Shown here one piece after another: positions 35,498 through 45,624 of a stretch of DNA of 64,000 nt. The DNA comes from Bacteroidales bacterium (lineage in GTDB: Bacteria; Bacteroidota; Bacteroidia; Bacteroidales; TTA-H9). Location of the stretch: positions 95,910 to 159,909 of the forward strand of contig JAUSOY010000078.1 in NCBI GenBank assembly GCA_030656615.1. Reading direction: 5' to 3'. Every line of letters begins with the position of its first letter. The first letter of the stretch is position 1. Under the pieces are notes generated by a model that did not search any database, was not told the origin of the DNA, and saw nothing but the letters and a program-made list of their open reading frames with translations. The position numbers and the translations under genes were made by a program.

Positions 35498-35932
35498 ATG
35501 CTGATGCGCAAGAAATCACTCGCATTTTGTTTTATGATGCTGGCCAATCTTATTATTTTGGCACATGCAGCTATTCCCCATCACCATCATGATAATCATA
35601 TATGTCTTTCCGGTTTAAACGAAATTCATTCTGCCCAAACAATTCAACATCATGCAGATGATACGCATGATGGACAATTGCCCGATCATTGTTGTGTACT
35701 TAAGCAAGTTATTCTCTATCCAGCCCAATCACATAAAGCGGAACTTAAGTGCCCGACAGATAATCAGGACCTAACAGATATTGGTATTTCTCATTTCGGT
35801 GTGATAAATGAAAACTCCAATTCCCACAACCCGGATTTATTGGCACAGCAATTTCCTAAGGAACCAAAATTCCTCAAACAAATCCTTTTCATAGGATTTT
35901 CACGCAGTTTGCGTGCTCCTCCCCTTTCATAA
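35498..35932 (+). CDS. Small exported His/Cys-rich protein, probable metal-binding accessory
   Basis: A protein of about 144 residues with a signal peptide (KKSLAFCFMMLANLIILAHA) and, right after it, IPHHHHDNHIC, then QHHADDTH and DHCCVLKQ. The many histidines with a CC pair suggest binding of a soft or transition metal. Start codons at 35495 (TTG), 35498 and 35504 (ATG) are all possible. Similar small proteins (DUF6769-like) precede CusA/CzcA-type efflux genes in Bacteroidota, and here the adaptor, pump and outer-membrane genes follow. A role as periplasmic metal chaperone or sensor is inference. Confidence 0.8.
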   Translation: MLMRKKSLAFCFMMLANLIILAHAAIPHHHHDNHICLSGLNEIHSAQTIQHHADDTHDGQLPDHCCVLKQVILYPAQSHKAELKCPTDNQDLTDIGISHFGVINENSNSHNPDLLAQQFPKEPKFLKQILFIGFSRSLRAPPLS

Positions 35933-36059
35933 ACGGCCTGTTTTTCAAAAAAAGCATTTTCTATCGCTGATCTTTATTAAGGTCAAGTCAGGCAATCATA
36001 TTCCTTGCCAGCGGTGGAGCAAATAATTTTCATAGAAAAGGGAATTAATACATAATACA

Positions 36060-37562
36060 ATGAATTCAAAAATTTTAGCGGCAGTAATAGTGCTGTTTAC
36101 GTTGACTGCCTGTCATTCCAACAAACAAGATCTCGACCACGAATCGCATGACGAACCCAAATTTCAGTATACTGCATACAGCAATGATTTTGAATTATTT
36201 GCAGAAGCCGATCCATTTATATTAGGTGAAACTGCTAATATATTGAGTCATTTCAGTCATTTACCAGATTTTCAGGCTATGACAAGTGGAAAGATGTGCC
36301 TTCAGTTAATCGTTGGCGTAAAAGAAGTTAGTCAGACGCTGGAAAATCCTACCCGTAAAGGAATTTACAGTTTTGATATAACTCCTTCGACTTCTGGCAA
36401 AGGGAAACTACAGTTTACAATTACCACTGACAAAGGAGAATTTCTGGTGGTTGTTCCAGACATTATTGTTTACGAAACACATGAAGAAGCGCATGAAGCA
36501 GCTGAAAGTGTTGAATTTTCGGGAACCAATGCTGTTTCATTTACAAAAGAACAATCCTGGAAAATAGATTTTAGTACCCAATTGGTACAAAAAAGGTCCT
36601 TCGGAACCATAATTAAATCAACCGCTTTCATTCAATCGGCGCAGGGTGACGAATTAATCATTTGTGCAAAATCGAATGGCATCGTAAGTTTTCTAAGTGA
36701 AAACATTGTGCCCGGTAAAAGTCTGTCAAAAGGACAGGCCATGTTGTCGGTTTCCGGGAATGGATTGATTGATAATAACCTGCAGGTGCGCTTTACCGAA
36801 GCCCAGAATAATTTCGAAAAAGCGAAAGCCGATTACCAGCGTATGAAGGAGTTATCAAAAGACAAAATAATTTCCGAGAAAGAGATGCTGAATGCTAAAA
36901 ACCTTTATGACAATGCAAAAGTGGTTTTCGACAATCTTAATAGAAACTTTGATGGAAACGGACAAAAAGTAAGTTGCCCTGCTGATGCCCATATCAGGCA
37001 ATTACTAGTAAAACAGGGCCAGTATGTCGAAACCGGACAAGCTCTGCTTATTATTTCACAAAATAAACGACTGACACTAACTGTTGAGGTGCAGCAAAAA
37101 TATGCATCCGATATAGAAAACATTCATTCGGCCAATATTATTTCACCGAGAAATGGGAAGACTTACTCCCTTGAATCGCTCAAAGGCAAGATTTTATCTA
37201 TTGGACGTAATACCGATCCTGATAATTACTTACTGCCGGTGATACTTCAAATCGAAAACAATGATGAATTTATCAATGGTGGTTTTTGTGAAGTTTATCT
37301 TAAAACAACAACAAATACTCAGGCTTTGGTAGTGCCAAATACAGCACTAATGGAAGAACAAGGGCATTATTATGTGTTTGTACAAATCCACCCGGAACTC
37401 TTCGAAAAACGGGAAGTAAAAACCGGAACAACTGACGGGAAGGATACAGAAATTCTCAGTGGAATTAAGGAATTGGATAGAGTAATCACCAATGGTGCTA
37501 TACAGGTTAAACTTTCGCAAGCATCCGGGGCATTGGATCCTCATGCAGGTCATGTTCATTAA
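36060..37562 (+). CDS. Heavy-metal RND efflux periplasmic adaptor (CusB/CzcB-like lipoprotein)
   Basis: A 500-residue membrane-fusion protein with lipobox LTAC (C18). An N-terminal extension (about 20-160, with HESHDE) precedes the adaptor core: the first half of a barrel/lipoyl region (IICAKSNGIVSFLSENIVPG), a coiled-coil hairpin (about 245-300, EAQNNFEKAKADYQRMKELS) and the second lipoyl half (ADAHIRQLLVKQGQYVETGQ). It ends in DPHAGHVH, a histidine tail usual in CusB/CzcB proteins of Bacteroidota. It sits 11 bp upstream of its pump. Confidence 0.93.
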   Translation: MNSKILAAVIVLFTLTACHSNKQDLDHESHDEPKFQYTAYSNDFELFAEADPFILGETANILSHFSHLPDFQAMTSGKMCLQLIVGVKEVSQTLENPTRKGIYSFDITPSTSGKGKLQFTITTDKGEFLVVVPDIIVYETHEEAHEAAESVEFSGTNAVSFTKEQSWKIDFSTQLVQKRSFGTIIKSTAFIQSAQGDELIICAKSNGIVSFLSENIVPGKSLSKGQAMLSVSGNGLIDNNLQVRFTEAQNNFEKAKADYQRMKELSKDKIISEKEMLNAKNLYDNAKVVFDNLNRNFDGNGQKVSCPADAHIRQLLVKQGQYVETGQALLIISQNKRLTLTVEVQQKYASDIENIHSANIISPRNGKTYSLESLKGKILSIGRNTDPDNYLLPVILQIENNDEFINGGFCEVYLKTTTNTQALVVPNTALMEEQGHYYVFVQIHPELFEKREVKTGTTDGKDTEILSGIKELDRVITNGAIQVKLSQASGALDPHAGHVH

Positions 37563-37573
37563 AATCAGGAATC

Positions 37574-40500
37574 ATGCTCAATAATATTATAAAATTCTCG
37601 CTGAATAATAAGTATCTCGTCCTTCTAAGCTCTGTGCTCCTGATAATATTTGGTGCGCGCACTGCCATGAATATGGATGTGGATGTATTTCCCGACCTTA
37701 CTGCACCTACCGTTGTTGTGATGACGGATGCCCACGGAATGGCATCTGAAGAAGTTGAGCGACTGGTAAGTTTTCCCATCGAATCAGCTGTTAACGGAGG
37801 TACCGATGTAAGAAGGGTCCGATCGACCTCTTCTCAAGGCTTCTCATTTGTATGGGTTGAATTTGACTGGGGAACTGATATTTTTAAGGCCCGACAAATC
37901 GTCAACGAAAAACTTATCACTGTAAGTTCACAAATGCCTATGGGTGTTGGCCAGCCTGTTCTTGCACCTCAATCGAGTGTAATGGGTGAAATGTTCTTCA
38001 TCGGATTACATGCCGACAGCACTTCTCTTTTGGATTTACGCACCATGGCCGACTGGCAGATAAAACCTTTGCTTCTGGCCACCGGAGGTGTTTCACAAAT
38101 TACCATCATTGGTGGCGATTATAAGCAATACCAAATTCTGGCCAACCCAACTTTGATGAAATATTATAAGGTCACGATGAATGAGTTGGCAGAAGTATGT
38201 AAGGGCATCAGCCAGAATTCAAGTGGTGGGAGTCTGCGGCAATACGGTAATGAATACGTTGTGCGGGGAATTGCCCGCAGCAGCGACATCGATGAACTTG
38301 GTAATTCGTTCATAAAATCCAACCACGGAAAAGCAATTCGTGTTCGCGATATCGCGGAGGTTAAAATTGGAAGTGCCGTAAAAATGGGGTATGCATCAAA
38401 AAACGCTTCCCCTGCCATTATCATTTCCGTTTCGAAGCAACCCAATACCAATACCCTTGATCTTACAAGACGCATTGAAGAAAACCTAGAGATTCTTAGA
38501 AAAACATTACCAGCGGATGTTACGCTGGATACCAAAATTTTTCGTCAAGCTGATTTTATCGAAACATCAGTAAATAATGTCAAAAACGCATTAATAGAAG
38601 GCGGCATCTTTGTCGTCATTATCCTTTTCATTTTCTTAGGAAGTTTCCGCACCACCATTATTTCACTCACGGCTATTCCCTTATCCTTGTTGGGAACCAT
38701 CGTGGTGATGAAAATGCTGGGCCTAAACATCAATACAATGAGTCTGGGTGGAATGGCTATCGCTATTGGTTCACTGGTGGATGATGCTATTATTGATGTG
38801 GAAAATGTATATAAGCGTTTACGTCAAAATCGTCTGAAACCAATATCTGAACAGGATTCATCATTTACTGTGGTTTTTGAAGCGTCCAAAGAAATCAGAG
38901 CATCGATACTGAATGCTACGATGATTATCATTGTTGCTTTTCTGCCCTTATTCTTCCTTTCAGGAATGGAAGGCCGTATGCTTCAACCTTTGGGAATCGC
39001 TTTTATAACCTCTCTGTTTGTATCACTTATCGTTGCTATGACGCTTACTCCACTAATGGCCAAAATGTTATTGACTGACGAAAAATATCTGGCACGCAAT
39101 GAAAAAGAAAAATGGCTGGTGCGTTTTCTCTCAAAACATTATATGCATTCGCTTAAGTGGGCTCTAAGGCATAAAACCATAATTCTTACTTCATCTTTGG
39201 CATTGTTTATTATATCTCTGCTGGCGTTATCGGGAATGGGGCGCAGCTTTTTACCAGAATTCAATGAAGGTTCCCTCACCTTATCCGTCATCACTAAACC
39301 CGGTACTTCCCTCGAAGAAAGTAATAATTTGGGAAATCTCGTGGAAAGAGAATTATTATCCATACCCGAAATAACGAGTACGGCCCGAAGAACCGGAAGA
39401 GGTGAATTGGATGAACATTCACAAACAACCAACAGTGCCGAAATTGATGTTAATTTTGAATTGGCTGAGCGTAGCCGTGAGGATTTTTTAGCCGATGTAA
39501 GGGCAAAACTTGCCGGAATTCCAGGAATAGCCTCTACAGTGGGGCAACCATTGGGGCATCGCATTGACCATATGTTATCCGGGACGAGGGCAAACATCGC
39601 CATTAAAATATTTGGAAACGATTTGGGGAAAATGTTCGCTATTGGTAATCAGGTTAAAAACTCAGTAAATTCCATTGAAGGTTTAGTGGATGTAAATGTT
39701 GAACAACAGATTGAAATTCCACAAATTCAGATACGAGCACGACGTGATATGCTTGCCGCATACGGTATTACACTAAGCGATTTTAATTCATTCGTTGATA
39801 TAGCCTTCGGAGGTGAAAAGCTTGCAGACATTTATGAAGGACAAAAGCGTTTTGACCTCATCGTTCGTCTGAATTCAGATTATACTCAGACTATTGAAGG
39901 AATACGCTCGGCTCTTATAGATACCCATGATGGAAAAAAAGTTCCACTGCAAGACATTGCCGATGTAGTTTCGGTGAGTGGGCCCAGTGCTATCAGTCGT
40001 GAGAACGTTCAGCGAAAAATAGTCGTTTCGGCCAATGTCGCCGAAAGAGACCTACGCTCCGTTGTTAATGAAATTCGTAAAAATGTCGACGAAAGTATTA
40101 TTCTTCCCGAGGGATACCGTATCGAATATGGTGGTCAGTTCGAAAGCGAGGCCAAAGCGTCTCAAACCCTTTTACTTACTTCCATTATCGCCATTTTTAT
40201 CATCTTTCTGTTATTGTTTCAGGAATTCAAAAACTTCAAACTGGCAGGTATCATATTACTGAATCTACCCCTGGCACTCATTGGAGGAGTATTTGCCATT
40301 TATATCAGTTCAGGAATTTTGAGCATTCCGGCCATTATCGGTTTTATTACCCTTTTTGGTATTGCTACCCGGAATGGGATTTTACTGATTTCTAAATACC
40401 AAAGTATGCCTGATAATGGGATTCCATTATACGAAAGCATTATAAAGTCTTCGGCTGACCGTTTGAATCCAATTTTGATGACTGCCCTTACGGCGGCTCT

Positions 40501-40675
40501 AGCGCTGATACCTTTGGCATTGAAAGGCGATTTATCAGGAAATGAAATACAAAGTCCGATGGCTAAAGTAATATTGGGTGGATTATTAACCTCTACCCTG
40601 CTTAATATTTACATTGTACCCATTATGTATTCCATCTTCAGTAAGCGTGGAATTATCAAATCTGAAAATAAATGA
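37574..40675 (+). CDS. CusA/CzcA-family heavy-metal RND efflux pump
   Basis: A 1033-residue inner-membrane proton/metal antiporter. Twelve helices in the RND plan, two large periplasmic loops, an N-terminal PDLTAPTVVVMT segment and the helix-4 motif AIAIGSLVDDAIIDVENVYK with charged residues typical of the HME-RND subfamily. It takes metal ions from the periplasm or cytosol and hands them to the adaptor and the TolC-like channel. The specific metal cannot be read; a His-rich small protein at the head of the operon argues for Cu, Zn, Co, Ni or similar. The gene overlaps the outer-membrane gene by 4 bp. Confidence 0.96.
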   Translation: MLNNIIKFSLNNKYLVLLSSVLLIIFGARTAMNMDVDVFPDLTAPTVVVMTDAHGMASEEVERLVSFPIESAVNGGTDVRRVRSTSSQGFSFVWVEFDWGTDIFKARQIVNEKLITVSSQMPMGVGQPVLAPQSSVMGEMFFIGLHADSTSLLDLRTMADWQIKPLLLATGGVSQITIIGGDYKQYQILANPTLMKYYKVTMNELAEVCKGISQNSSGGSLRQYGNEYVVRGIARSSDIDELGNSFIKSNHGKAIRVRDIAEVKIGSAVKMGYASKNASPAIIISVSKQPNTNTLDLTRRIEENLEILRKTLPADVTLDTKIFRQADFIETSVNNVKNALIEGGIFVVIILFIFLGSFRTTIISLTAIPLSLLGTIVVMKMLGLNINTMSLGGMAIAIGSLVDDAIIDVENVYKRLRQNRLKPISEQDSSFTVVFEASKEIRASILNATMIIIVAFLPLFFLSGMEGRMLQPLGIAFITSLFVSLIVAMTLTPLMAKMLLTDEKYLARNEKEKWLVRFLSKHYMHSLKWALRHKTIILTSSLALFIISLLALSGMGRSFLPEFNEGSLTLSVITKPGTSLEESNNLGNLVERELLSIPEITSTARRTGRGELDEHSQTTNSAEIDVNFELAERSREDFLADVRAKLAGIPGIASTVGQPLGHRIDHMLSGTRANIAIKIFGNDLGKMFAIGNQVKNSVNSIEGLVDVNVEQQIEIPQIQIRARRDMLAAYGITLSDFNSFVDIAFGGEKLADIYEGQKRFDLIVRLNSDYTQTIEGIRSALIDTHDGKKVPLQDIADVVSVSGPSAISRENVQRKIVVSANVAERDLRSVVNEIRKNVDESIILPEGYRIEYGGQFESEAKASQTLLLTSIIAIFIIFLLLFQEFKNFKLAGIILLNLPLALIGGVFAIYISSGILSIPAIIGFITLFGIATRNGILLISKYQSMPDNGIPLYESIIKSSADRLNPILMTALTAALALIPLALKGDLSGNEIQSPMAKVILGGLLTSTLLNIYIVPIMYSIFSKRGIIKSENK

Positions 40676-41850
40676 AGAATTTTATAATAACTACTCTCAG
40701 CATCATTACACTGAGTCAGTGTATATTTTCACAAAACTCCATTTCAGGTGTTTTAAAGGAAGTCGAAAGAAATAATACGAGGCTCCAAGCATTTCAAAAA
40801 AAAGGAATTGCCGATAAGTTGGAAAATAAAACAGGGATTTTCCTTGAAAATCCTGAAATCGAATATAACTACCTCTGGGGAAACCCTGAGCAAATTGGTA
40901 ATAGGACCGATTTCGGTATTTACCAAAGCTTTGAATTTCCACTCGCCTATCGGTATAAAAAAAGCATCAGCAGTTTAAAGAATAAACAGATCGACATTGA
41001 ATACGAAAAGCAATGGAAAGAAATCCGCTTGCATACAAAGGTACTTTGTCTTGAATTGATTTATACGAATGCAATTGCTACTGAACTGAATAAGAGGAAG
41101 GCAGATGCCGAAAAAATTGCCATGATGTATAAAACAAAATTCGAATTGGGCGAAAGCAATCTTTTGGATTATAATAAAGCCCGGCTCAATTTGCTGAATA
41201 TCAACAAAAAAGCTGAATCGCATATCATACAACGTCAGGCATTGCTGGCTGAACTCGCCCGGCAGAATGGTGGAATTTTCATCCTGTTTAATGACTCAGT
41301 GTATTCCGGCCCATCGATTCCAAACAATTTCGAAACCTGGTATGTACAATCTCTTCAGGATAATCCTGATTTGGAGTTAATAAAACAAGAATCAGAAATC
41401 GGATCTGTTCAGGTGAAATTGAACCGAACCTTGAGTCTCCCAAAGTTTAAGGCCGGATATATGAGTGAGAAAGTTGAAAATGAGGAATTCCGGGGGATTT
41501 CTGTCGGTATGAGCATTCCGCTTTGGGAAAACAGAAATACAGTAAAGCAAGCCCGCGCCCATTCACTTGCTTTGCAGAGTGCTGAAAACGATACCCGTAT
41601 ACAGATTTACAATTATCTGTCCATGCTATATCAAAAGGCCTTACGAATGAAATTAAGCGTTGAAACCTACCGTAAGGATTTGGAAACCTTTAATAATTCA
41701 GTGTTGCTCGATAAAGCACTCGAAAAAGGCGAAATCGGGTTGATAGATTATCTTCTCGAATTAAGTCTGTATTATGACAATATTGAGCAACTCCTTGAAA
41801 TGGAAAAAGATATGCACATCATTTTAGCCGAATTGCATCAGTTTGAGTAA
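40672..41850 (+). CDS. TolC-family outer-membrane efflux protein
   Basis: A 392-residue outer-membrane channel subunit with a signal peptide (cleavage near IFSQ). Two TolC-like halves are visible: NTRLQAFQKKGIADKLENKT (helix) with PEIEYNYLWGN and FGIYQSFEFP (strands), then NPDLELIKQESEIGSVQVKL with GISVGMSIPLWENRNTVKQA. It is somewhat short for the family (usually 400-460). It overlaps the pump gene (ATGA) and completes the three-part efflux system. Confidence 0.93.
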   Translation: MKNFIITTLSIITLSQCIFSQNSISGVLKEVERNNTRLQAFQKKGIADKLENKTGIFLENPEIEYNYLWGNPEQIGNRTDFGIYQSFEFPLAYRYKKSISSLKNKQIDIEYEKQWKEIRLHTKVLCLELIYTNAIATELNKRKADAEKIAMMYKTKFELGESNLLDYNKARLNLLNINKKAESHIIQRQALLAELARQNGGIFILFNDSVYSGPSIPNNFETWYVQSLQDNPDLELIKQESEIGSVQVKLNRTLSLPKFKAGYMSEKVENEEFRGISVGMSIPLWENRNTVKQARAHSLALQSAENDTRIQIYNYLSMLYQKALRMKLSVETYRKDLETFNNSVLLDKALEKGEIGLIDYLLELSLYYDNIEQLLEMEKDMHIILAELHQFE

Positions 41851-42040
41851 ATATATAGTGTTTTCTCCATCACCATGTATTCCGATAACTTCAATAAGTC
41901 TTATGGGTAACAAGTATTCATCTTACTTTAATTTACATATTACTTTTTTCTTACATTTGTTATGTTTTGGTAAATGCGCCATACAACAATTTTAACCTGC
42001 CTTTTGTCCTAATGTCATAGTTCGAACTGCTGCAATACGT

Positions 42041-43852
42041 ATGAAAAAGTCAATTTTTAGGATTTTCTTAATGGTAGTACTTTCTACCTTTGCTTTCGCA
42101 AGCCAGCTTATAGCTCAATCGGATACCGAATTTTGGTTCGCCGCTCCTGAAAATTCATTTGGTGGAGGCTCTTCTACAAATCGCGACAATCCAATTTATA
42201 TTCGTGTGGCTACTTTCGCTCAGGGAGCAACGATTACAGTATCACAACCAGCACGTCCGGGATTTGTTCCAATGGTTCAAGCAATCGGAGCCTATTCTAC
42301 ATATACTTTTAATTTGACTTCATTTTTAAGTGTTATGGAGAACAAACCGGCCAACACAATACTTGATTATGGGATTAAAATTTCATCTACTACGGCCATT
42401 ACAGCTTATTATGAGCAAGCCAGTACTTCCAATCCGGATATTTTTACGCTAAAAGGCCGTAATGCTTTAGGAACCAGATTCATAATTCCCTCACAATTAG
42501 ACTATAATAATGTAGACGCTTTTCCAACAGGCGGATTAGATAAGCTAAACTCGTTTGTTATTGTTGCCACAGAAAATAATACTCAGGTAACTATCACTCC
42601 TGCCAAATCAATCGTTGGCAGGCCAGCCGGTGTTCCATTTACCATTACCCTCAATGCCGGGCAAACCTATTCTGGTACGGCCACATCACAACTTGCTGCT
42701 CAACACTTACTTGGGTCATTGATAACATCGAATAAACCCATTGCCGTTACCGTGAACGATGATTCTGTTGTACTTTCTGGAACAGCAGCTGACCTAGCGG
42801 GCGATCAAACCATTCCCTCGCATGTTGCAGGCAAAGATTATGTACTCGTTAAAGGATATTTGGAGCTTACCGGATCTCCCAAAGACCGGGTTTATATTCT
42901 TGCTGACTCAAATAATACGGCGATTAGCATCAATGGAGTTTTTGTTACTACCTTAAATGCCCTTCAACACTACAACTACGCATTTGGAGCTGAAAATGCC
43001 ATTTACCTTACGGCCAGTAAACCCGTCGTTGTTTTTCAGTTATCGGGATATAACCAGCAACCTGCAGGAGCAATTATTCCTCCGATTCAATGCACGGGTT
43101 CCAATGAAATAGTTTTCACACGAAGCCCGGTTTCTGCCTCACAGTTCGGACTAATAATTTTTACCAGAACAGGATATCAGGCCTCATTTACGGTTACTCC
43201 AAACCATTTTACCATTTTAGCATCCGATTTTTTACCCGTGCCTGGTACGGCCGGTCAATGGCAATACGCCAGAAAAGGCAATATGATAGGAGTTAATAAC
43301 AACGTTGCGTACAGGGTATCCAACTCCACGGGTTTATTTCACCTGGGGGTGTTGTATGGCAACACTTCATCCGATGCACGTTTCGGATTCTTTTCCAATT
43401 TTGCAACAGTGAATCTTGGACCCGATCGCAAAATTTGTAGTGGTGACAGTACACTATTGGATGCAGGCGCAGGACGCGAAGCCTACCTTTGGAATACCGG
43501 TGCAACCACTCATAGCATATGGGCTTCAACACCGGGTAATTATTGGGTACAGGTTACCGAAAATCTGTGTAATCTTTCAGATACAATTAATGTTGGATTT
43601 CATGCATACGTCCCGGTCAATTTAGGACCGGATACAAGTATATGTTCAGGCTCTACCATTACATTCAGTACAGCTGGTTCATATGTTAGTTACCTTTGGA
43701 CACCTGGAAATATAATCACCCCAACACTTACCACCGGTACTGCCGGAACCTATAAGCTAACCACTACGGATAATAATTCCTGCTCATATTCCGATACGGT
43801 AATCCTGACTGTTCAACCCAAGCCAACACCAAAACCTGTAAATCACAACTGA
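42041..43852 (+). CDS. Secreted IgGFc-binding-domain protein with Ig-like C-terminal module and PVNHN tail
   Basis: A 603-residue secreted protein. Signal peptide 1-28 (cleavage near LIAQ); an IgGFc-binding-like domain at about 30-455, starting DTEFWFAAPEN with NPIYIRVATF, IIPSQLDY, NSFVIVATENNTQVTI and SNKPIAVTVNDDSV; then two Ig-like modules of about 75 residues, each opening with VNLGPD and a Cys-Ser-Gly, each containing a YLW and a GTY/GNY strand. The protein ends PVNHN. The domain is named from the mammalian mucus protein FCGBP, and in bacteria it marks large surface or secreted proteins. It is the first of nine island genes; its TGA shares a base with the next ATG. A TACATTTG element at 41952-41959 is a possible -7 promoter. 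A close relative lies at 54738-56510. Confidence 0.88.
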   Translation: MKKSIFRIFLMVVLSTFAFASQLIAQSDTEFWFAAPENSFGGGSSTNRDNPIYIRVATFAQGATITVSQPARPGFVPMVQAIGAYSTYTFNLTSFLSVMENKPANTILDYGIKISSTTAITAYYEQASTSNPDIFTLKGRNALGTRFIIPSQLDYNNVDAFPTGGLDKLNSFVIVATENNTQVTITPAKSIVGRPAGVPFTITLNAGQTYSGTATSQLAAQHLLGSLITSNKPIAVTVNDDSVVLSGTAADLAGDQTIPSHVAGKDYVLVKGYLELTGSPKDRVYILADSNNTAISINGVFVTTLNALQHYNYAFGAENAIYLTASKPVVVFQLSGYNQQPAGAIIPPIQCTGSNEIVFTRSPVSASQFGLIIFTRTGYQASFTVTPNHFTILASDFLPVPGTAGQWQYARKGNMIGVNNNVAYRVSNSTGLFHLGVLYGNTSSDARFGFFSNFATVNLGPDRKICSGDSTLLDAGAGREAYLWNTGATTHSIWASTPGNYWVQVTENLCNLSDTINVGFHAYVPVNLGPDTSICSGSTITFSTAGSYVSYLWTPGNIITPTLTTGTAGTYKLTTTDNNSCSYSDTVILTVQPKPTPKPVNHN

Positions 43853-45579
43853 TGCGTAGTATTTTCCTTATTAAAACATTTTTCATTTTTCTATTTCTTT
43901 TGGCTATAATCGAATTAAAGGCAGAAGGTACTAAACAGATAATGCCAACAGCTTCCAGTGCCGGCGAATTACAAATCATGACCTCTTTCTCGAGTTTTGC
44001 TCAGGTAGGATGCGGTGTCAATGATCGGCTGCACATTTATATCAAAACGGTAGGTGAAAAGATATGTTTTGGTTTTGGAAATACGATGAGCAACACAGGT
44101 GCAACCATCAGCGGGGCAAACTTTCAATTAAGAAATGCTGCCGGGGCTATTGTAATGGGGCCAACTGCAATTCCAACCACTGGGGCCGGTTACATTTCTA
44201 CCCATGATCAAGCAGTAATCGGACCTAATAATCTCACCGGAAACGCAGGTGGTTATACAGCTCTAACACATACCGCCACCATGACAGGTGACTACTATAT
44301 CGAATTTCAATATTCAGGAACATCGGATAGAGTACGATTTAAATACTTTGATATACAGGTTGGAGGGATTGCAAACAATGAAATAGATGGCAGAGTTTGG
44401 TCGAAAAGCTGGCAATTTACCAGTGGAAGTCAAAATGCGGAAGTTACAGGTTATCTGCATGTATATGCGGATGATGGTATTGTAACTAAAGTAAATTTTA
44501 ATGGAATACAACCCTATGTTTTTGTAATTAACTGTAATCCCTTTGGCATTTATAATACAGGGAATTTTACAAACGACAGAAAATCAGTTACATCAAAAGT
44601 TATTGCTCCTCAGTACAAAATATTTTTAAGTGATCCCGATCCTACCGTATATCCAACAGGAAGTTTTGGTTCTATAACTGGTGCAGTAACAACAAACAGT
44701 CAATGCGATGGAAATTTACAAATATACGTCCCTGTAAATAAGGCTGGAAAAATAGATATTTTTTTCAATATTAACCCATTACCGGGAAGCCAACCCGAAG
44801 ATTTAAGCCTTACCGCTAATGTAAATGTTGGATTGAATACCGTTACATGGAATGGACTAAATGGCTTAGGAAATCCAATTCCGAGCGGAAGTGTTTTTAA
44901 TATTACCGTTACCTATATTAATGGACTCACAAATCTCCCTCTCTATGACCCAGATACACATGTCAGTGGTTTTATCGTTGACTTAATAAGGCCTTCTGGG
45001 CCTAAACCTGCTATTTTCTGGGACGATTCTCAAGTTGGGGGCAGTAGTAACCTTACGGGCTGTGTTGCTATAACTGGCTGTCACTCATTCCCACTGTCAG
45101 TAGGAAATAATAATACAATAAACACCTGGTGGTATGCTTCAAGTACCACAAGTGCACCAGTTTTAGTAAATTACCGCCGCTCCTATTCGGGTACAGCCAC
45201 TCAATCGATATGCGAAGGCGATAGTCTGTTATTCAGTGGTACGTGGGTTTCTGCTGCAGGAACCTATACCAATACAACTTTAAATCAACAAGGCTGCGAT
45301 AGCACCAGTATCGTAACCTTATCCTTAAAACCCAGACCGACTGTTAATCTGGGCCCCGATACCACCGCTTGTGATGGTAATCCTGTTACATTTAATGCCG
45401 GAAGTGGCCTTGGTTATACCTATGCATGGAGTAATGGAGCGATAACCCAACAAGTAACAGTAACCAATTCAGGAACATACAGTGTTATTGTAACCAATTC
45501 ACAAGGCTGTAAACGTACAGATTCTGTTGAATTTATTTCACTTCCAATGCCTGGCATTTTACCAATAAAACATAATTAA
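43852..45579 (+). CDS. Tandem-paralogue surface protein 1 (PIKHN tail)
   Basis: A 575-residue secreted protein of unknown function, the first of four tandem paralogues. Signal peptide about 1-24 (mature end EGTKQIMP), a lectin-like beta-rich N-domain (about 25-170 with YIEFQYSG), then a conserved block of about 300 residues: DGRVWSKSW, NFNGIQPYVF, NCNPFG, KIFLSDPDPTVYPTG, NINPLPGSQPEDLSL, TWNGLNGLGNPIPSG, YINGLTNLPLYD, IRPSGPKPAIFWDDS and GCHSF with NTINTWWYA. A stretch with SICEGDS and GCDST follows, then the final Ig-like module (VNLGPDTTACDG ... GTYSVIV) and tail PIKHN. The TWNGLNGLGNPIPSG part is FlgD-like in layout. It starts on the last base of the previous stop codon. Confidence 0.85.
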   Translation: MRSIFLIKTFFIFLFLLAIIELKAEGTKQIMPTASSAGELQIMTSFSSFAQVGCGVNDRLHIYIKTVGEKICFGFGNTMSNTGATISGANFQLRNAAGAIVMGPTAIPTTGAGYISTHDQAVIGPNNLTGNAGGYTALTHTATMTGDYYIEFQYSGTSDRVRFKYFDIQVGGIANNEIDGRVWSKSWQFTSGSQNAEVTGYLHVYADDGIVTKVNFNGIQPYVFVINCNPFGIYNTGNFTNDRKSVTSKVIAPQYKIFLSDPDPTVYPTGSFGSITGAVTTNSQCDGNLQIYVPVNKAGKIDIFFNINPLPGSQPEDLSLTANVNVGLNTVTWNGLNGLGNPIPSGSVFNITVTYINGLTNLPLYDPDTHVSGFIVDLIRPSGPKPAIFWDDSQVGGSSNLTGCVAITGCHSFPLSVGNNNTINTWWYASSTTSAPVLVNYRRSYSGTATQSICEGDSLLFSGTWVSAAGTYTNTTLNQQGCDSTSIVTLSLKPRPTVNLGPDTTACDGNPVTFNAGSGLGYTYAWSNGAITQQVTVTNSGTYSVIVTNSQGCKRTDSVEFISLPMPGILPIKHN

Positions 45580-45624
45580 CTTAAAACAAGAAATTTAGTA
45601 AATTGCAGTCCATTCCAATAACCC

